This document shows, in pieces, positions 42,176 to 52,726 of a stretch of 64,000 nucleotides of DNA. This stretch comes from WLND01 sp040398845. GTDB taxonomy: Bacteria > Actinomycetota > Actinomycetes > S36-B12. The position numbers were made by a program, and so were the translations under genes. Where the stretch lies: assembly GCA_040398845.1 (NCBI GenBank), contig JBBATH010000012.1:1-64000 (forward strand), read 5' to 3'. Position 1 is the first letter of the stretch. The number at the start of each line of letters is the position of its first letter. The notes below the pieces were generated by a model. That model searched no databases, was not told the origin of the DNA, and saw only the letters and a list, made by a program, of their open reading frames with translations.

Positions 42176-42973
42176 ATGAACAACCGCTCGCCGCATGCGT
42201 GGCAGGGCGAAACTCCGCCTGTCCTCAGCGACGGCATCGTCCTCCTGCGGCCCCCCACGCCGGCAGACGCCCCGAGCATCGCCGAAGCGTGCCAAGACCC
42301 GGACATCGTCCGCTGGACCACGATCCCAACTCCGTACTCACTCGACGACGCCCATCATTGGATCGCCGCCCACGAGGCTGGCGAGCAGTGGTGGGCCGCT
42401 CCCACCTGGGCCGTCACCAACGGTGAGACCAGATGGGGTGGCACGGTGGGCCTCCGGCTCGACGGTGTGGGCGGCGCTGAGGTGGGCTACCTCGTGGCCC
42501 CTTGGCTGCGCGGCAATCAGGTGGCAACCCGCGCGCTGCGTCTGGCGTGCGGTTGGGCCTTCATGGCTCTTCGGCTCGAGGTAATCAGGTGGTATGCAAG
42601 CGTCGGCAATGACAGCTCACGTACGGTTGCTACGAACGTCGGGTTTCGGGTCCACCGAGATGTGCTGCGCCTCGGTCTTGTCCAGCGCGGTGAGCGATGT
42701 GATGCCTGGGTCGGTGACCTGCTCCCTTCAGACCTCGTCGAGGTGCCCGCTCGCCGCTCACCGTTTACCGGACCAAGTCTCACCCCGAGGGAGCGAGAGG
42801 TGCTCGACCGGCTCGCGGCGGGCCAGTCCAACCGAGCCATCTCCTTGTCCCTTGGTATCAGCGAGAACACCGTGAAGAACCATGTGCGCAAGATCCTTGA
42901 GAAGCTGCAGGCGACCTCTCGGGTCGATGCCGTGATCAAGGGGGTGAACGGGGGTCTTACCTCGCTCAATTAA
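42176..42973 (+). CDS. GNAT acetyltransferase fused to a LuxR-type helix-turn-helix
   Basis: 265 residues. The N-terminal 180 residues match RimJ/RimL-type GNAT enzymes (GIVLLRPPTPADAPSI, VGYLVAPWLRGNQVATRALRL as acetyl-CoA-binding loop, and VATNVGFRVHRDVLRLG). The C-terminal 65 residues are a GerE/LuxR DNA-binding domain (LTPREREVLDRLAAGQSNRA, SENTVKNHVRKILEKL). No stop or frameshift separates them. The fusion suggests a regulator that senses or modifies a small substrate or protein while binding DNA. ATG with GGGAG upstream; an ATG twelve codons earlier is possible. It is divergent from secA and its last 8 bases overlap the comFC gene. Confidence 0.88.
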   Translation: MNNRSPHAWQGETPPVLSDGIVLLRPPTPADAPSIAEACQDPDIVRWTTIPTPYSLDDAHHWIAAHEAGEQWWAAPTWAVTNGETRWGGTVGLRLDGVGGAEVGYLVAPWLRGNQVATRALRLACGWAFMALRLEVIRWYASVGNDSSRTVATNVGFRVHRDVLRLGLVQRGERCDAWVGDLLPSDLVEVPARRSPFTGPSLTPREREVLDRLAAGQSNRAISLSLGISENTVKNHVRKILEKLQATSRVDAVIKGVNGGLTSLN

Positions 42974-43721
42974 CCCGGCTAGGCGCCGCGGGTCGCTCAG
43001 TTCCGGCGACCGCCGCGACCCCCTCGACCGCCAGCCCTGACGCATGAAGGGTCCGCACCGCCTCCCATACGGTCGCGCCAGTTGTCACAACGTCATCAAC
43101 AACGATGACTCCCGCTCCGGGCGCCAACCGTGACATCATTCGCGCATCGACGGCCATCGTCCCTTGGACGGCGGCCCTGCGCTCGTGCGCTGATCTCCCC
43201 ACGTGGCGACCACCATCCGCACACCGGCGTAGGGCTTGGACAACGTGCGCAGACCACCCTGCCGCTCTGAGCTCCCCTGTCGCCCGATCAGCGATGGCAC
43301 CGAGGGTGTCGATCCCCCGGCGCCTGATCGCATCGCGATGCGGAGGAATTGGGACGACCGCGAACGGCCCTTCGCCCAGCGCCGCGATCGATACCGCGAG
43401 CATCGAGCCAAGGACCGGCGTGAGACCGAGGACACCGTGCTCCTTGTGCGCGATGATCACTCGCTTGGCTGCCCCGTCGTACGTCGACGCCACGACGACT
43501 GGCCGGGCGCCCGCATGCCTGTGAGACGGCAGCGTCTGCCAACGCCGGATCTCGTGCCTGTGCACTCGAATGAGCGAAACCTCGCAGGCGCAGCAGAGTA
43601 CCGAGCCAATCTCGCCGCACGCAACGCAAGCCCGCGACAGCGTGAGGTCTGCGACATCCGCTGTGAGCTCTTCCATCCACCGGCGAAGCCCGCCGGCTCC
43701 CGCTGCCCCCCACCTCGCCAT
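42966..43721 (-). CDS. comFC: ComFC-like phosphoribosyltransferase
   Basis: 251 residues. An N-terminal zinc-finger-like region has CVACGEIGSVLCCACE (Cys pairs near 32-46), followed by a phosphoribosyltransferase domain with the PRPP-binding motif VIVVDDVVTTGAT. Family members act in DNA uptake in competent bacteria, but most actinobacteria with the gene are not known to be competent; the biochemical substrate is unknown. The ATG start begins MARWGAAG; an internal start (MEELTADV) is possible. It lies between secA and lpqB as in mycobacteria. Confidence 0.9.
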   Translation of the reverse strand: MARWGAAGAGGLRRWMEELTADVADLTLSRACVACGEIGSVLCCACEVSLIRVHRHEIRRWQTLPSHRHAGARPVVVASTYDGAAKRVIIAHKEHGVLGLTPVLGSMLAVSIAALGEGPFAVVPIPPHRDAIRRRGIDTLGAIADRATGELRAAGWSAHVVQALRRCADGGRHVGRSAHERRAAVQGTMAVDARMMSRLAPGAGVIVVDDVVTTGATVWEAVRTLHASGLAVEGVAAVAGTERPAAPSRVN

Positions 43722-43798
43722 CGCCTGAGCATGGCGGAATCACCACAGTCGCCACCAGCGGCGCAGCAACACCTGTGGATACGTCGGAGCCTGAGGAA

Positions 43799-43827
43799 GG
43801 GATGATTTTCCTACTCCTCCTCATCCC
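43799..43827 (-). terminator. weak hairpin downstream of lpqB
   Basis: GGGATGA and TCATCCC are perfect 7-bp arms separated by 15 bases. It lies 35 bp after the lpqB stop on the minus strand, so it may end the mtrAB-lpqB transcript, but stem and loop are modest. A TGTGGATAC near 43774 resembles a DnaA box. Confidence 0.35.
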
Positions 43828-43861
43828 CTCGGGCCTCACCTGAATCAGATGCGGCGGTTCG

Positions 43862-45595
43862 TTAATTCGGATAGGTCGGAGAAGTCCCGTTCGCGCGGCC
43901 TCGCCACGACCCTGCGTTCAACTCATAGATCTGACCGTCTGCGCCCGCGACGAGCGTCGGCAGTCCCGGCGCAGCAGCAATTGATACCGGGGCCTCTGGC
44001 GAGCCAAGGGCCGACACCAAGCCTCTCGCAAGGTCAATGTCGAAGACTTCCAGCGCTCCCGCCTCAACGCTGCCGAGCACCGCGACGGAATCTGCACCCG
44101 ACCACGCGACATCGACCACCTCAGTCAGCTTCGACTCGACCCGAATCGGGTCATCGATGCTGATCTCGCCCCCCGGACCGGATCGCACGATTCGCCCGAT
44201 GAGGAGCGAGGTCCGCGCTCCACTCTGAACTACGAGCGCAGCCCTCGTGCCATCGCGCGACGGTGTCGCCGAACGAATGAGGGTCTTGCTGGCAAGATCT
44301 GTCACTCTGATCCTCGACCGTGTGCCATCAGGTCGAACGAGGCTGAGCCCCTCGTCCGCATCGATTACCCACAGCACCCCTGACCGATCGAAGACCGGGT
44401 TAGACAGGCGCGCCCCAGCGACCAATTCGGTCAGCGGCCGCCCGGATCCGAGCGGCCCGCGCCAAAGGCTGCCTTGGCCATCAATACCCGCGATGAAGTC
44501 AGAAGCTCTCGACACCGCAATATCGACGAAGGACACCTGCCCGTCGCCGGCACCACCGGGCACTGGCCGCGTCGTTCCTGCGAACAATCGCGCCACCGAG
44601 GACGATCTCGCGACATAACCGCTTGAACCCGGCGGCACACCGCCCGGGTCAACCCCGGGCCAAGAATCACGGGGCTGCGGGGAAACGACTCCTGGAACAC
44701 TCAGTGGTTGGCCGAGGGAAGTGATGCTCACCGCCGCCACGTCCGGGACCTGACGCAGGGTCCAGACGAGTTGTTGCGAGAGGGCCTGGCGCCCGCTGTC
44801 GCTGATGAGTTGCGCATTCGGGGTGAGATCAACAACCGCGATACCCGACTCGATCGGCACCGACTCGATCCCTAGTCCGACACCGTCGGGGAATCCGGTA
44901 CGAACTGCCGGAAGCAGCCACTCACTAGGCCCCTCAACGAGGTACTTCACCAGGGTCGTTGCTTGACCTGGGCCGAGGATGGGGACCAGCCGAGGATCCG
45001 GGACGAGCGTGCTGAAGGTCGGATCGAAAAAGTAGACGGAGAGCGAGCGAAATGAGCGATCGACGTCAGCGAGGGAGAGGATAAGACCGGCGGGTGCTCG
45101 GCTGATTCGCCATTCATCACGCTCTCGCACAAGGGTGAAGATGCTCCTCAGCTCTGTTCCCGGCGCTGAGACGTCATAGTGACCGATGGACGAGATTCTG
45201 CCGGCCTCGCTCGCAGAGAGGGTCACCTCTCCACCGAAGGCCGTCACCGCACCAGCGCCCTCGTACACGGCGACACCATCGGACGGGTCCCAGAGTCGAT
45301 TCGCGCTCTCGGTGAGGTATAGACGAGCGACCGCGTGGTCATTGTCGAATGATGCGGATGCGTCGAGGAAGCCTTGGACGATGGCCGACGGCACCATCCC
45401 AGGACTCGGGCCCCGGGCAATGACACGAATGAACTGGTCCTCGCGATTCGTCGAGATCTGATCACCCTGCATGATCGGTCCCGAGGTCGGCACCTGGGCA
45501 ACGAGGGAAGATGACATTGTGGCGCACCCAACGAGAAAGAGGAGGGGTACGCCGGCGCTCACGCATCCCAGCCACCTGGGCCACGAGTGCCTCAT
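43862..45595 (-). CDS. lpqB: lipoprotein LpqB
   Basis: 577 residues. A signal peptide with lipobox LVGC (residues about 20-23) makes it a surface lipoprotein. The middle has a GerMN/sporulation-type domain (IESVPIESGIAVVDLTPNAQ, LVWTLRQVPDVAAVSITSLG) and the C-terminal half is a beta-propeller-like LpqB domain (DFIAGIDGQGSLWRGPLG, VLWVIDADEGLSLVRPDG). LpqB modulates MtrB signalling in actinobacteria and affects cell-wall homeostasis. Its ATG overlaps the mtrB stop by four bases (ATGA), indicating coupling. The frame is open upstream without a start codon at a useful place. Confidence 0.93.
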   Translation of the reverse strand: MRHSWPRWLGCVSAGVPLLFLVGCATMSSSLVAQVPTSGPIMQGDQISTNREDQFIRVIARGPSPGMVPSAIVQGFLDASASFDNDHAVARLYLTESANRLWDPSDGVAVYEGAGAVTAFGGEVTLSASEAGRISSIGHYDVSAPGTELRSIFTLVRERDEWRISRAPAGLILSLADVDRSFRSLSVYFFDPTFSTLVPDPRLVPILGPGQATTLVKYLVEGPSEWLLPAVRTGFPDGVGLGIESVPIESGIAVVDLTPNAQLISDSGRQALSQQLVWTLRQVPDVAAVSITSLGQPLSVPGVVSPQPRDSWPGVDPGGVPPGSSGYVARSSSVARLFAGTTRPVPGGAGDGQVSFVDIAVSRASDFIAGIDGQGSLWRGPLGSGRPLTELVAGARLSNPVFDRSGVLWVIDADEGLSLVRPDGTRSRIRVTDLASKTLIRSATPSRDGTRAALVVQSGARTSLLIGRIVRSGPGGEISIDDPIRVESKLTEVVDVAWSGADSVAVLGSVEAGALEVFDIDLARGLVSALGSPEAPVSIAAAPGLPTLVAGADGQIYELNAGSWRGRANGTSPTYPN

Positions 45596-47457
45596 TCTCT
45601 GGACTCCCCGGGGGATTCGCCACCGGACTCTGCTGTCGACCACCGGCCAGGATCGAGTCGTCGCGGGGTGACGCCATGGTCGGTCCCGTGCGGCATGCCC
45701 CACCTGCCCTTTTGCGAGAGTCCCCGCCCAGAAGATTCTGCGACGGATGGGATTTCCACCCCGGCATTCTTGCGTGTCGTTGACCCAACGTGCTGGTCAG
45801 CCGCTGTGCCCCCCGACTCCGCGGGGCTCAGCAGCAGTGGCGATTCGCCGATCTGTCCGCGAACCTGGCGCGGCAGAGTGAGCCGAAAGCAGGCGCCTCT
45901 ACCCGGCTCACCCCAAGCCTCGAGCCAACCACCATGGAGGCGGGCATCCTCGAGCGAGATTGAAAGGCCGAGGCCAGTGCCGCCGGTCGTCCGCGCTCTC
46001 GCCGGATCAGCGCGCCAGAATCTATTGAATACCAGTGAAGACTCCCCAGGCCGCAGCCCGACCCCGTAGTCCCGAACCGTGACGGCCACGGCATTCGCGT
46101 TGCACCCAACCTCAACATCAACGCCGCGTTCACCTCCATGCTCCACTGCATTGTCGATGAGATTGCGCACGATGCGGTTGATTCGACGGGCATCACCGTT
46201 TACCGCGAAGCGCAGGTCATCGTCGGGCGCTGAATCACGTGCACTGGCGAATGCAGCATCAAAGGACACGCCAGCATGGATTGCGGCGCCTATCCCCACG
46301 AGATCGTCCAAGAGTCGAATATCGGTCCCCAGTCGGTGCGCAAGGGGGAGGGCGCGATCGATGGCCTGGCGTACGAGTTCGCGCACATCGACGTGATCTG
46401 CCTCGAGTACCGCGGCACCCGCATCAAACCTGGAGATCTCCAGAAGGTCGACGAGGAGCGCTTCAAATCGATCCAGCTGAGTCTGCAGCAATTCCGCTGC
46501 CCTCGCGGTCGGGGCGTCAAATTCGGCACGATTCTCGAACATGACGTCCGCGGCCATTCGAATGGTCGTGAGCGGAGTTCGAAGTTCGTGGGAGACGTCG
46601 GAAACGAAGCGTTGTTGCACCCGGGACAAGCCCTCGAGTTGCTTGATCTGCCGCTGAAGACTTGCGGCCATGTCGTTGAATGAGGCGGCGAGCCGAGCGA
46701 GGTCGTCGTCGCCCTTCACCCGGACCCGCTCTGACAGGAATCCGGCCGAGAACCTGCTCGCCGTCTGGGCAGCAGCCCGCACCGGAGCCACCACCTGTCG
46801 CGTGACGAACCACGCCACGACAGCCAGCAGTCCCACGAGCAGGACACCCGTGAGGATGACCGCACTACGAACGAGGTCGAGGGTGTCCTGCTCCTGAGCG
46901 AGCGGAAAAAGGTAGTAGAGCTCATAGGGTCCGACGGTCGGCACCACGAGTGGGGCTCCGACGACCAGCCCGGGTACACCGGGGCCGTCAAGGAATCGAA
47001 TCTCCGAGTAGGTCCAAGACTGGCGCTGCGACGAGACCACGGCACCCCTCAGCTCAATCGGAACACTCGAGACAGCGACGAGGTTCGTTCCGCGCTCCGG
47101 GGCGTCGGCGGCATCACCCGAGGAGAGCAGCAGCACATCGAACTGTCCAGGAGATCCGGCGCGGGCGGCGAGGGCACTCACCACCGAATCTACGAGTCGT
47201 GACGCTGATGGAGTCGTGAGGCCGGTATCAGCCGCGTCGAGCAGTCGCTGGGCTTCGCCGAGACCAGCGGCCGCCTCCCCCACCGCGATGCGGTCCTTTG
47301 AGCTCAGCAGGCCGTTGGTGACGCGGGAGAGGAGGGAGAACCCGAGGACCATCATCACGACCGTTGACAGCACGAGTGTCGACGACGTCACCCGAAGGAG
47401 CAGTGATCGCCGCCACAGGTGCCGCGCCCATCGAGGGCCCGCAAGCGCGGCGTGCAT
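45592..47457 (-). CDS. mtrB: sensor histidine kinase MtrB
   Basis: 621 residues. Two transmembrane segments (about 22-45 and 195-218) flank an extracytoplasmic sensor domain; then HAMP (about 219-270), the dimerisation/phospho-acceptor motif FVSDVSHELRTPLTTIRM, N-box RIVRNLIDNAVEHG, and ATP-lid motifs VRDYGVGLRPGE and GGTGLGLSISLEDARLHGG. The C-terminal tail is Gly/Ser-rich. It phosphorylates MtrA to control cell-wall growth and division. The start is uncertain: an ATG is used here, while a TTG four codons upstream is the other candidate and neither has a clear Shine-Dalgarno. It lies between mtrA and lpqB in one operon. Confidence 0.94.
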   Translation of the reverse strand: MHAALAGPRWARHLWRRSLLLRVTSSTLVLSTVVMMVLGFSLLSRVTNGLLSSKDRIAVGEAAAGLGEAQRLLDAADTGLTTPSASRLVDSVVSALAARAGSPGQFDVLLLSSGDAADAPERGTNLVAVSSVPIELRGAVVSSQRQSWTYSEIRFLDGPGVPGLVVGAPLVVPTVGPYELYYLFPLAQEQDTLDLVRSAVILTGVLLVGLLAVVAWFVTRQVVAPVRAAAQTASRFSAGFLSERVRVKGDDDLARLAASFNDMAASLQRQIKQLEGLSRVQQRFVSDVSHELRTPLTTIRMAADVMFENRAEFDAPTARAAELLQTQLDRFEALLVDLLEISRFDAGAAVLEADHVDVRELVRQAIDRALPLAHRLGTDIRLLDDLVGIGAAIHAGVSFDAAFASARDSAPDDDLRFAVNGDARRINRIVRNLIDNAVEHGGERGVDVEVGCNANAVAVTVRDYGVGLRPGESSLVFNRFWRADPARARTTGGTGLGLSISLEDARLHGGWLEAWGEPGRGACFRLTLPRQVRGQIGESPLLLSPAESGGTAADQHVGSTTRKNAGVEIPSVAESSGRGLSQKGRWGMPHGTDHGVTPRRLDPGRWSTAESGGESPGESRE

Positions 47458-47480
47458 CCAAGGCGTCAATTGAGGAGTTC

Positions 47481-48182
47481 TCAGGTCGGGCCAGCCTTGT
47501 AGCCGACGCCCCGAACCGTCAGCACGATTTCAGGTCGCTCTGGATCATGCTCGATCTTCGCCCGGAGTCGCTGCACATGCACGTTGACGAGTCTGGTGTC
47601 TGCGGCGTGTCGATAGCCCCAGACCTCCTGCAGCAGCACCTCACGGGTGAACACCTGGCCGGGGCGTCGTGCGAGACAGACGAGGAGGTCGAATTCAAGC
47701 GGGGTCAGCGCGAGGACCCTCCCGGCGCGCGACACGGTATGCCCAACGACGTCGATGGTGACATCGCCGATCGTCAGCGCCGCGGTTGGCGCATCATCAT
47801 GCCTCCGCACCCGAGCGCGGATCCTTGCCACGAGTTCCTTGGGCTTGAACGGTTTCACGATGTAGTCGTCGGCCCCGGATTCGAGCCCAACGACCACATC
47901 GACGGTGTCGCTCTTCGCCGTGAGCATGACAATAGGCACCCCCGACTCCAGACGGATTGCTCGGCAGACGTCGATACCACCCATGCCCGGCAGCATGAGA
48001 TCGAGGAGGATCACATCGGGCTGGGTCTCTCGAAATGCCTGGACGGCGGCGGCACCATCTGCGCAGAACACCGGCTCGAAACCCTCGCCGCGCAGCACGA
48101 TGCCGAGCATCTCAGCGAGGGCGAGGTCGTCATCGACGACGAGTACCCGGCCACGGGTCGCCATGCCTGGGGAGACGCTCAT
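47481..48182 (-). CDS. mtrA: response regulator MtrA
   Basis: 233 residues, OmpR/PhoB class. The receiver domain has the acidic DDD triad (17-19), phospho-acceptor Asp61 in VILLDLMLPGMGG, and Lys in VKPFKPKELVARI; the C-terminal winged helix reads LALTPLEFDLLVCLARRPGQ and DTRLVNVHVQRLRAKIE. MtrA controls cell-wall and division genes in actinobacteria. An alternative start (MATRG) six codons downstream is possible, and no clear Shine-Dalgarno precedes either. Twelve bases separate it from the upstream CPBP gene, so this is one operon: CPBP-mtrA-mtrB-lpqB. Confidence 0.95.
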   Translation of the reverse strand: MSVSPGMATRGRVLVVDDDLALAEMLGIVLRGEGFEPVFCADGAAAVQAFRETQPDVILLDLMLPGMGGIDVCRAIRLESGVPIVMLTAKSDTVDVVVGLESGADDYIVKPFKPKELVARIRARVRRHDDAPTAALTIGDVTIDVVGHTVSRAGRVLALTPLEFDLLVCLARRPGQVFTREVLLQEVWGYRHAADTRLVNVHVQRLRAKIEHDPERPEIVLTVRGVGYKAGPT

Positions 48183-48194
48183 GGTCTTATGTTG

Positions 48195-48944
48195 TCACCC
48201 GGGGAGGCCAAGCATGACGAAAATGGCTCCCGGAGCGTTATTGACCGCGTGAGCGACGATCGACACGCCAAGGGACCCACTGCGTGCTCGCGCAACGCCA
48301 AGAACGAGGCCGATCACGATGAGAACCCCGAGTCGAACCGGCTCGAAGTGAAACAGGGCGAACACCACAGCCGTGATGACCACGGTGAGCACAGGACGCA
48401 CGCCACGCTTTCGCAGCCCGGCAAAGAGGAGCCCCCGAAAGGCCAACTCCTCAGCAATCGGAGCACCGACCACAAGCATCAGCCCGAAGCCGATGAGTGC
48501 GAAGCGGTTACTCTCCGCCACGAAAGATCGAGCGGCCTCACCTGCCGCGGAGTCGAATTCACCGAAGATGGCCGTGCTGATGAGGGTCAGCACTGCGGCG
48601 AGCACCAGTGCGATGATTCCGGTCACGACACCCCAGCCCAGCTCATCCCAGGTGAGACGCAGACCCAGATCAATGCGGGCACCATTGCCCCGCCATTTGG
48701 TGATGAGGATCGGCCAGCCAGCCAAGCCCACCCACCCAGCGAGCCCACCAGCGATGACGGTGACCCCCGCCGACGCGCCTACTGCTCCTAACATGCCACC
48801 CACGGCAAGTGCGAGGAGCACGGTGAGTCCAAGGGTGATGGCCACATCACCGAGGCCCCAGCGCGGCGGCCGGAGTTGGCGGCCATCGGCGAGGGCCTCG
48901 GTGACAGTTGTCGGGCATCCCTGATAGTCCGCCGGCGTGTCCAT
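48195..48944 (-). CDS. CPBP-family intramembrane metalloprotease
   Basis: 249 residues with about seven hydrophobic segments. The three CPBP/Abi motifs are present: PIAEELAFRG (EExxxR), FALFHFEPVR (FxxxH) and HAVNNAPG (HxxxN). Such proteases may cleave membrane substrates or prenylated proteins; some protect against bacteriocins. It is the first gene of the mtrAB-lpqB operon, so it may act in the same envelope programme; this is inference. In M. tuberculosis the corresponding spot holds tmk and not a CPBP gene (from memory). Confidence 0.88.
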   Translation of the reverse strand: MDTPADYQGCPTTVTEALADGRQLRPPRWGLGDVAITLGLTVLLALAVGGMLGAVGASAGVTVIAGGLAGWVGLAGWPILITKWRGNGARIDLGLRLTWDELGWGVVTGIIALVLAAVLTLISTAIFGEFDSAAGEAARSFVAESNRFALIGFGLMLVVGAPIAEELAFRGLLFAGLRKRGVRPVLTVVITAVVFALFHFEPVRLGVLIVIGLVLGVARARSGSLGVSIVAHAVNNAPGAIFVMLGLPG

Positions 48945-49007
48945 GCCCAGACGCTACCCCCAGGGTCTGTCATTCACGCCGCTTCGAGCACCAAGACCAC
49001 CTGCGCA

Positions 49008-49042
49008 AAGGAGGGCCACCCCCCGCGGGAGTGGCCCTCCTT
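49008..49042 (-). terminator. strong hairpin terminator downstream of sahH
   Basis: AAGGAGGGCCAC and GTGGCCCTCCTT are perfect 12-bp arms around an 11-base C/G-rich loop. It lies 21 bp after the sahH stop on the minus strand and before the CPBP operon. Confidence 0.85.
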
Positions 49043-49063
49043 GACGATCTGCGAGTTCGTGAA

Positions 49064-50521
<1,458 letters not shown>

Positions 50522-50671
50522 TCGAAACTCCTCGTGAATAGGTCTGTTCCTGGGGATGGATCGGGAAGTGGGCAGACGTCACGAGGCTTCGATGGTCCGC
50601 AGCGGACCCCATACTGCCAGAGGTTGTGAAAATGCGCACCTCCGCCGGACCGGCAGGGGGCGTGCGGCGTC
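50522..50671. other. 150-bp leader upstream of sahH
   Basis: Contains a perfect hairpin GGTCCGC/GCGGACC (minus strand) and the sahH ribosome-binding site. I looked for an SAH riboswitch: a GCTGCG and a GCCTCG occur, but the GCTGCG is locked in that hairpin and the rest of the consensus is missing. Confidence 0.45.
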
Positions 50672-51592
50672 CTACAGTGCCGCGCCGCGATCGATATCGG
50701 GCTCAAGGAAGATGTAACGAGCCGACGGGACGGCTGCCCGAAGAGTGGCCTCCGCCGCATCGATATCGGCGGCAATCTGCAGACCGGTATCGCTGTGTGC
50801 TACCGCGATCTTGGCAGCGACGAGCAGCTCATCCGGGCCAACGTGAAGTGTTTTCAGGTGAATGACTCGCAGCACCCCATCGCTCGCCTCAAGCGCCGCC
50901 CAGATGGCCTCAACCTCCTCGGGAAGGGCCGCCTCCCCGACCAGCATGGCTGCCATCTCCATTGCCAAGAACACCGCAATGACCACGAGCAGGCCACCAA
51001 CTGCCATCGCACCAATGCCATCCCACACGCCGTTCCCTGTGAGGACTGCGAGGGAAACGCCGCAGAGGGCGAAGAACAGGCCGACAAGGGCTCCGGCATC
51101 CTCGAGCAGGATCACCGGGAGTTCCGGCTGTCGGGCGTCCTTTAAGAATCTTGCAAAACTGCGGTGACCCTTCGCCTTTCGCGCCTCATGCAGGGCAGTT
51201 CGAAAGGAGAAGGACTCCATGACGATCGCGATACCCAGCACAAGGAAGGCGATCCAGGCATCCTTCACTTCATCGGGGTGCTGAATTTTGTGCAGCCCCT
51301 CATACAGGGAAAAGAGCCCACCTACGAGGAACAGGACGACGGCCACAATGAAGCCATAGATGAACCTGCGGCGTCCGTACCCGAAATTGTGGGCGGCGTC
51401 GGCGCCCTTCTTGGAGCGCTTATTGCCGATCAGTAGGAGCACCTGATTGCCGGAATCGGCGACCGAGTGAATAGCCTCGGTGAGCAGCGATGACGAACCA
51501 GTGAATGCAAACGCGATGAACTTGCTGATCGCTATCCCGATATTGGCGAGAAGGGCGGCGAACACCGCACGCATGCCACCTTCAGCACTCAC
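50672..51592 (-). CDS. cation diffusion facilitator-type transporter
   Basis: 306 residues with about six transmembrane segments. The TM2 metal motif HSVADSGNQ (HxxxD) is present; in TM5 the second site reads EDAGALVG, as in the ZnT9/EmfA-like group, and not HxxxD. A cytosolic region between (HNFGYGRRRFIYGF) and a C-terminal regulatory domain follow. Family members export Zn2+, Mn2+ or other divalent cations using protons. The GTG start lies 24 bases after manA, so it is in that operon. Metal specificity is unknown. Confidence 0.85.
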   Translation of the reverse strand: MSAEGGMRAVFAALLANIGIAISKFIAFAFTGSSSLLTEAIHSVADSGNQVLLLIGNKRSKKGADAAHNFGYGRRRFIYGFIVAVVLFLVGGLFSLYEGLHKIQHPDEVKDAWIAFLVLGIAIVMESFSFRTALHEARKAKGHRSFARFLKDARQPELPVILLEDAGALVGLFFALCGVSLAVLTGNGVWDGIGAMAVGGLLVVIAVFLAMEMAAMLVGEAALPEEVEAIWAALEASDGVLRVIHLKTLHVGPDELLVAAKIAVAHSDTGLQIAADIDAAEATLRAAVPSARYIFLEPDIDRGAAL

Positions 51593-51616
51593 AACAACAC
51601 TTCCATTCCCACTGCT

Positions 51617-52723
51617 TCAGCCGCCGGCCACCAACGCGACGAGGCCCGGGGAACTCACCCTAGCCGCCGAGTCATCCTGCGGGAGGATCGCAGCCGTCCC
51701 CGGATTCAGCACAACAGATCCGGTATCGGTCATGACGGTCGCCACCCCCTCGATGGCGAGGCACAGTCGAAAGCGACCCTGACGCAGGATGCTTAGGGCG
51801 GCCTGCTCCTGCATTCCCGTCAGTCCACGTCCGAGGAGTACCTCAAACGGTGCCCCCTGTGGTGCGATGATCTCGCCGACCCTCCGTCGAAGCACCTGGG
51901 GCGAGGCCTCCAGGTCCAGCGCCTCGATCGCTTCATCGATGAAAATGGGCTTTGGCGTGAGGCCCAGCCGCAGGACATTGTCCGATGTCGTCATGACCTC
52001 TAGTCCAAGTCCCCTGATGTAGCTGTGGGGCACGCCAGCAGGCACGTAGGCGGCCGATCCCACCTCGAGGCTCACGTGCGCGAGCAGCGCAGTGAGGAGA
52101 GCCCCTTTGTCTCCGGGGTATGTCGAGGCGACGGTCTCGTAGGCCGCACATTCGATGGCGGGCAACCCTGCCTGCCTCGAAGCCACAGGCAGCAGCGCCA
52201 CGGCCCCCTGCAGGCCTTCGGCGGCCACGAGCGCGCGAATCGCCGAAATGCGATCACCGCTTGCGAGAAGTTCCGCCCCCTCTGCTGCACTCGGAATGCG
52301 CGAGAGCACCGCCACCGACTCTTCATTGGGACGCCATCCGACGAAGGCCTCGAACATCTCGAGCGCCACGATCAGTTCCGTTTTCTCGTTGCCATCCGCG
52401 AGGATCTGGGGCCCCCCATCTGCCTGTTGGTCGCTCCAGCGACGACGGGCGAGATCAGCCCTCGGATGGACCTGCACTGAAAGCGGCTGGGCTGCGGCGA
52501 GCAACTTCACGAGAAGGGGAATCTCGTGGTCATTGAACATCTCGGCAAGGGTGGTCCCGGCGGTGAGTCCGGACGGAAACACGACCGGCGAAGGTGCGGA
52601 CGGGTGCGCGCCAAACCACAACTCCGCCTGCGGGCGTCCGGTCGGACCTCCGCACCACGGCGCGAGGCCATCGACGATGCCCCAGCCGTAATCCTTCACC
52701 ACTCCCCGCACGACCGTCACCAT
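51617..52723 (-). CDS. manA: mannose-6-phosphate isomerase, class I
   Basis: 368 residues. Zinc ligands and substrate motifs are visible: KYGWG-like DYGWGIVDG, PLSVQVHPRADLA, NEKTELIVAL, YVPAGVPHSYIRGLGLEVM and DNVLRLGLTPKP. It interconverts fructose-6-phosphate and mannose-6-phosphate, supplying GDP-mannose precursors for glycolipids and mannoproteins. It starts with ATG three bases after the Trm112-like gene and is followed by the cation transporter. With ManB it forms the mannose-phosphate module common in actinobacteria. Confidence 0.95.
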   Translation of the reverse strand: MVTVVRGVVKDYGWGIVDGLAPWCGGPTGRPQAELWFGAHPSAPSPVVFPSGLTAGTTLAEMFNDHEIPLLVKLLAAAQPLSVQVHPRADLARRRWSDQQADGGPQILADGNEKTELIVALEMFEAFVGWRPNEESVAVLSRIPSAAEGAELLASGDRISAIRALVAAEGLQGAVALLPVASRQAGLPAIECAAYETVASTYPGDKGALLTALLAHVSLEVGSAAYVPAGVPHSYIRGLGLEVMTTSDNVLRLGLTPKPIFIDEAIEALDLEASPQVLRRRVGEIIAPQGAPFEVLLGRGLTGMQEQAALSILRQGRFRLCLAIEGVATVMTDTGSVVLNPGTAAILPQDDSAARVSSPGLVALVAGG

Positions 52724-52726
52724 GTA

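Noticed and set aside
50522..50671. SAH riboswitch upstream of sahH
   Set aside because: Only short fragments resemble the consensus and the GCTGCG segment is sequestered in a simple hairpin; pairing expected for the motif is missing.
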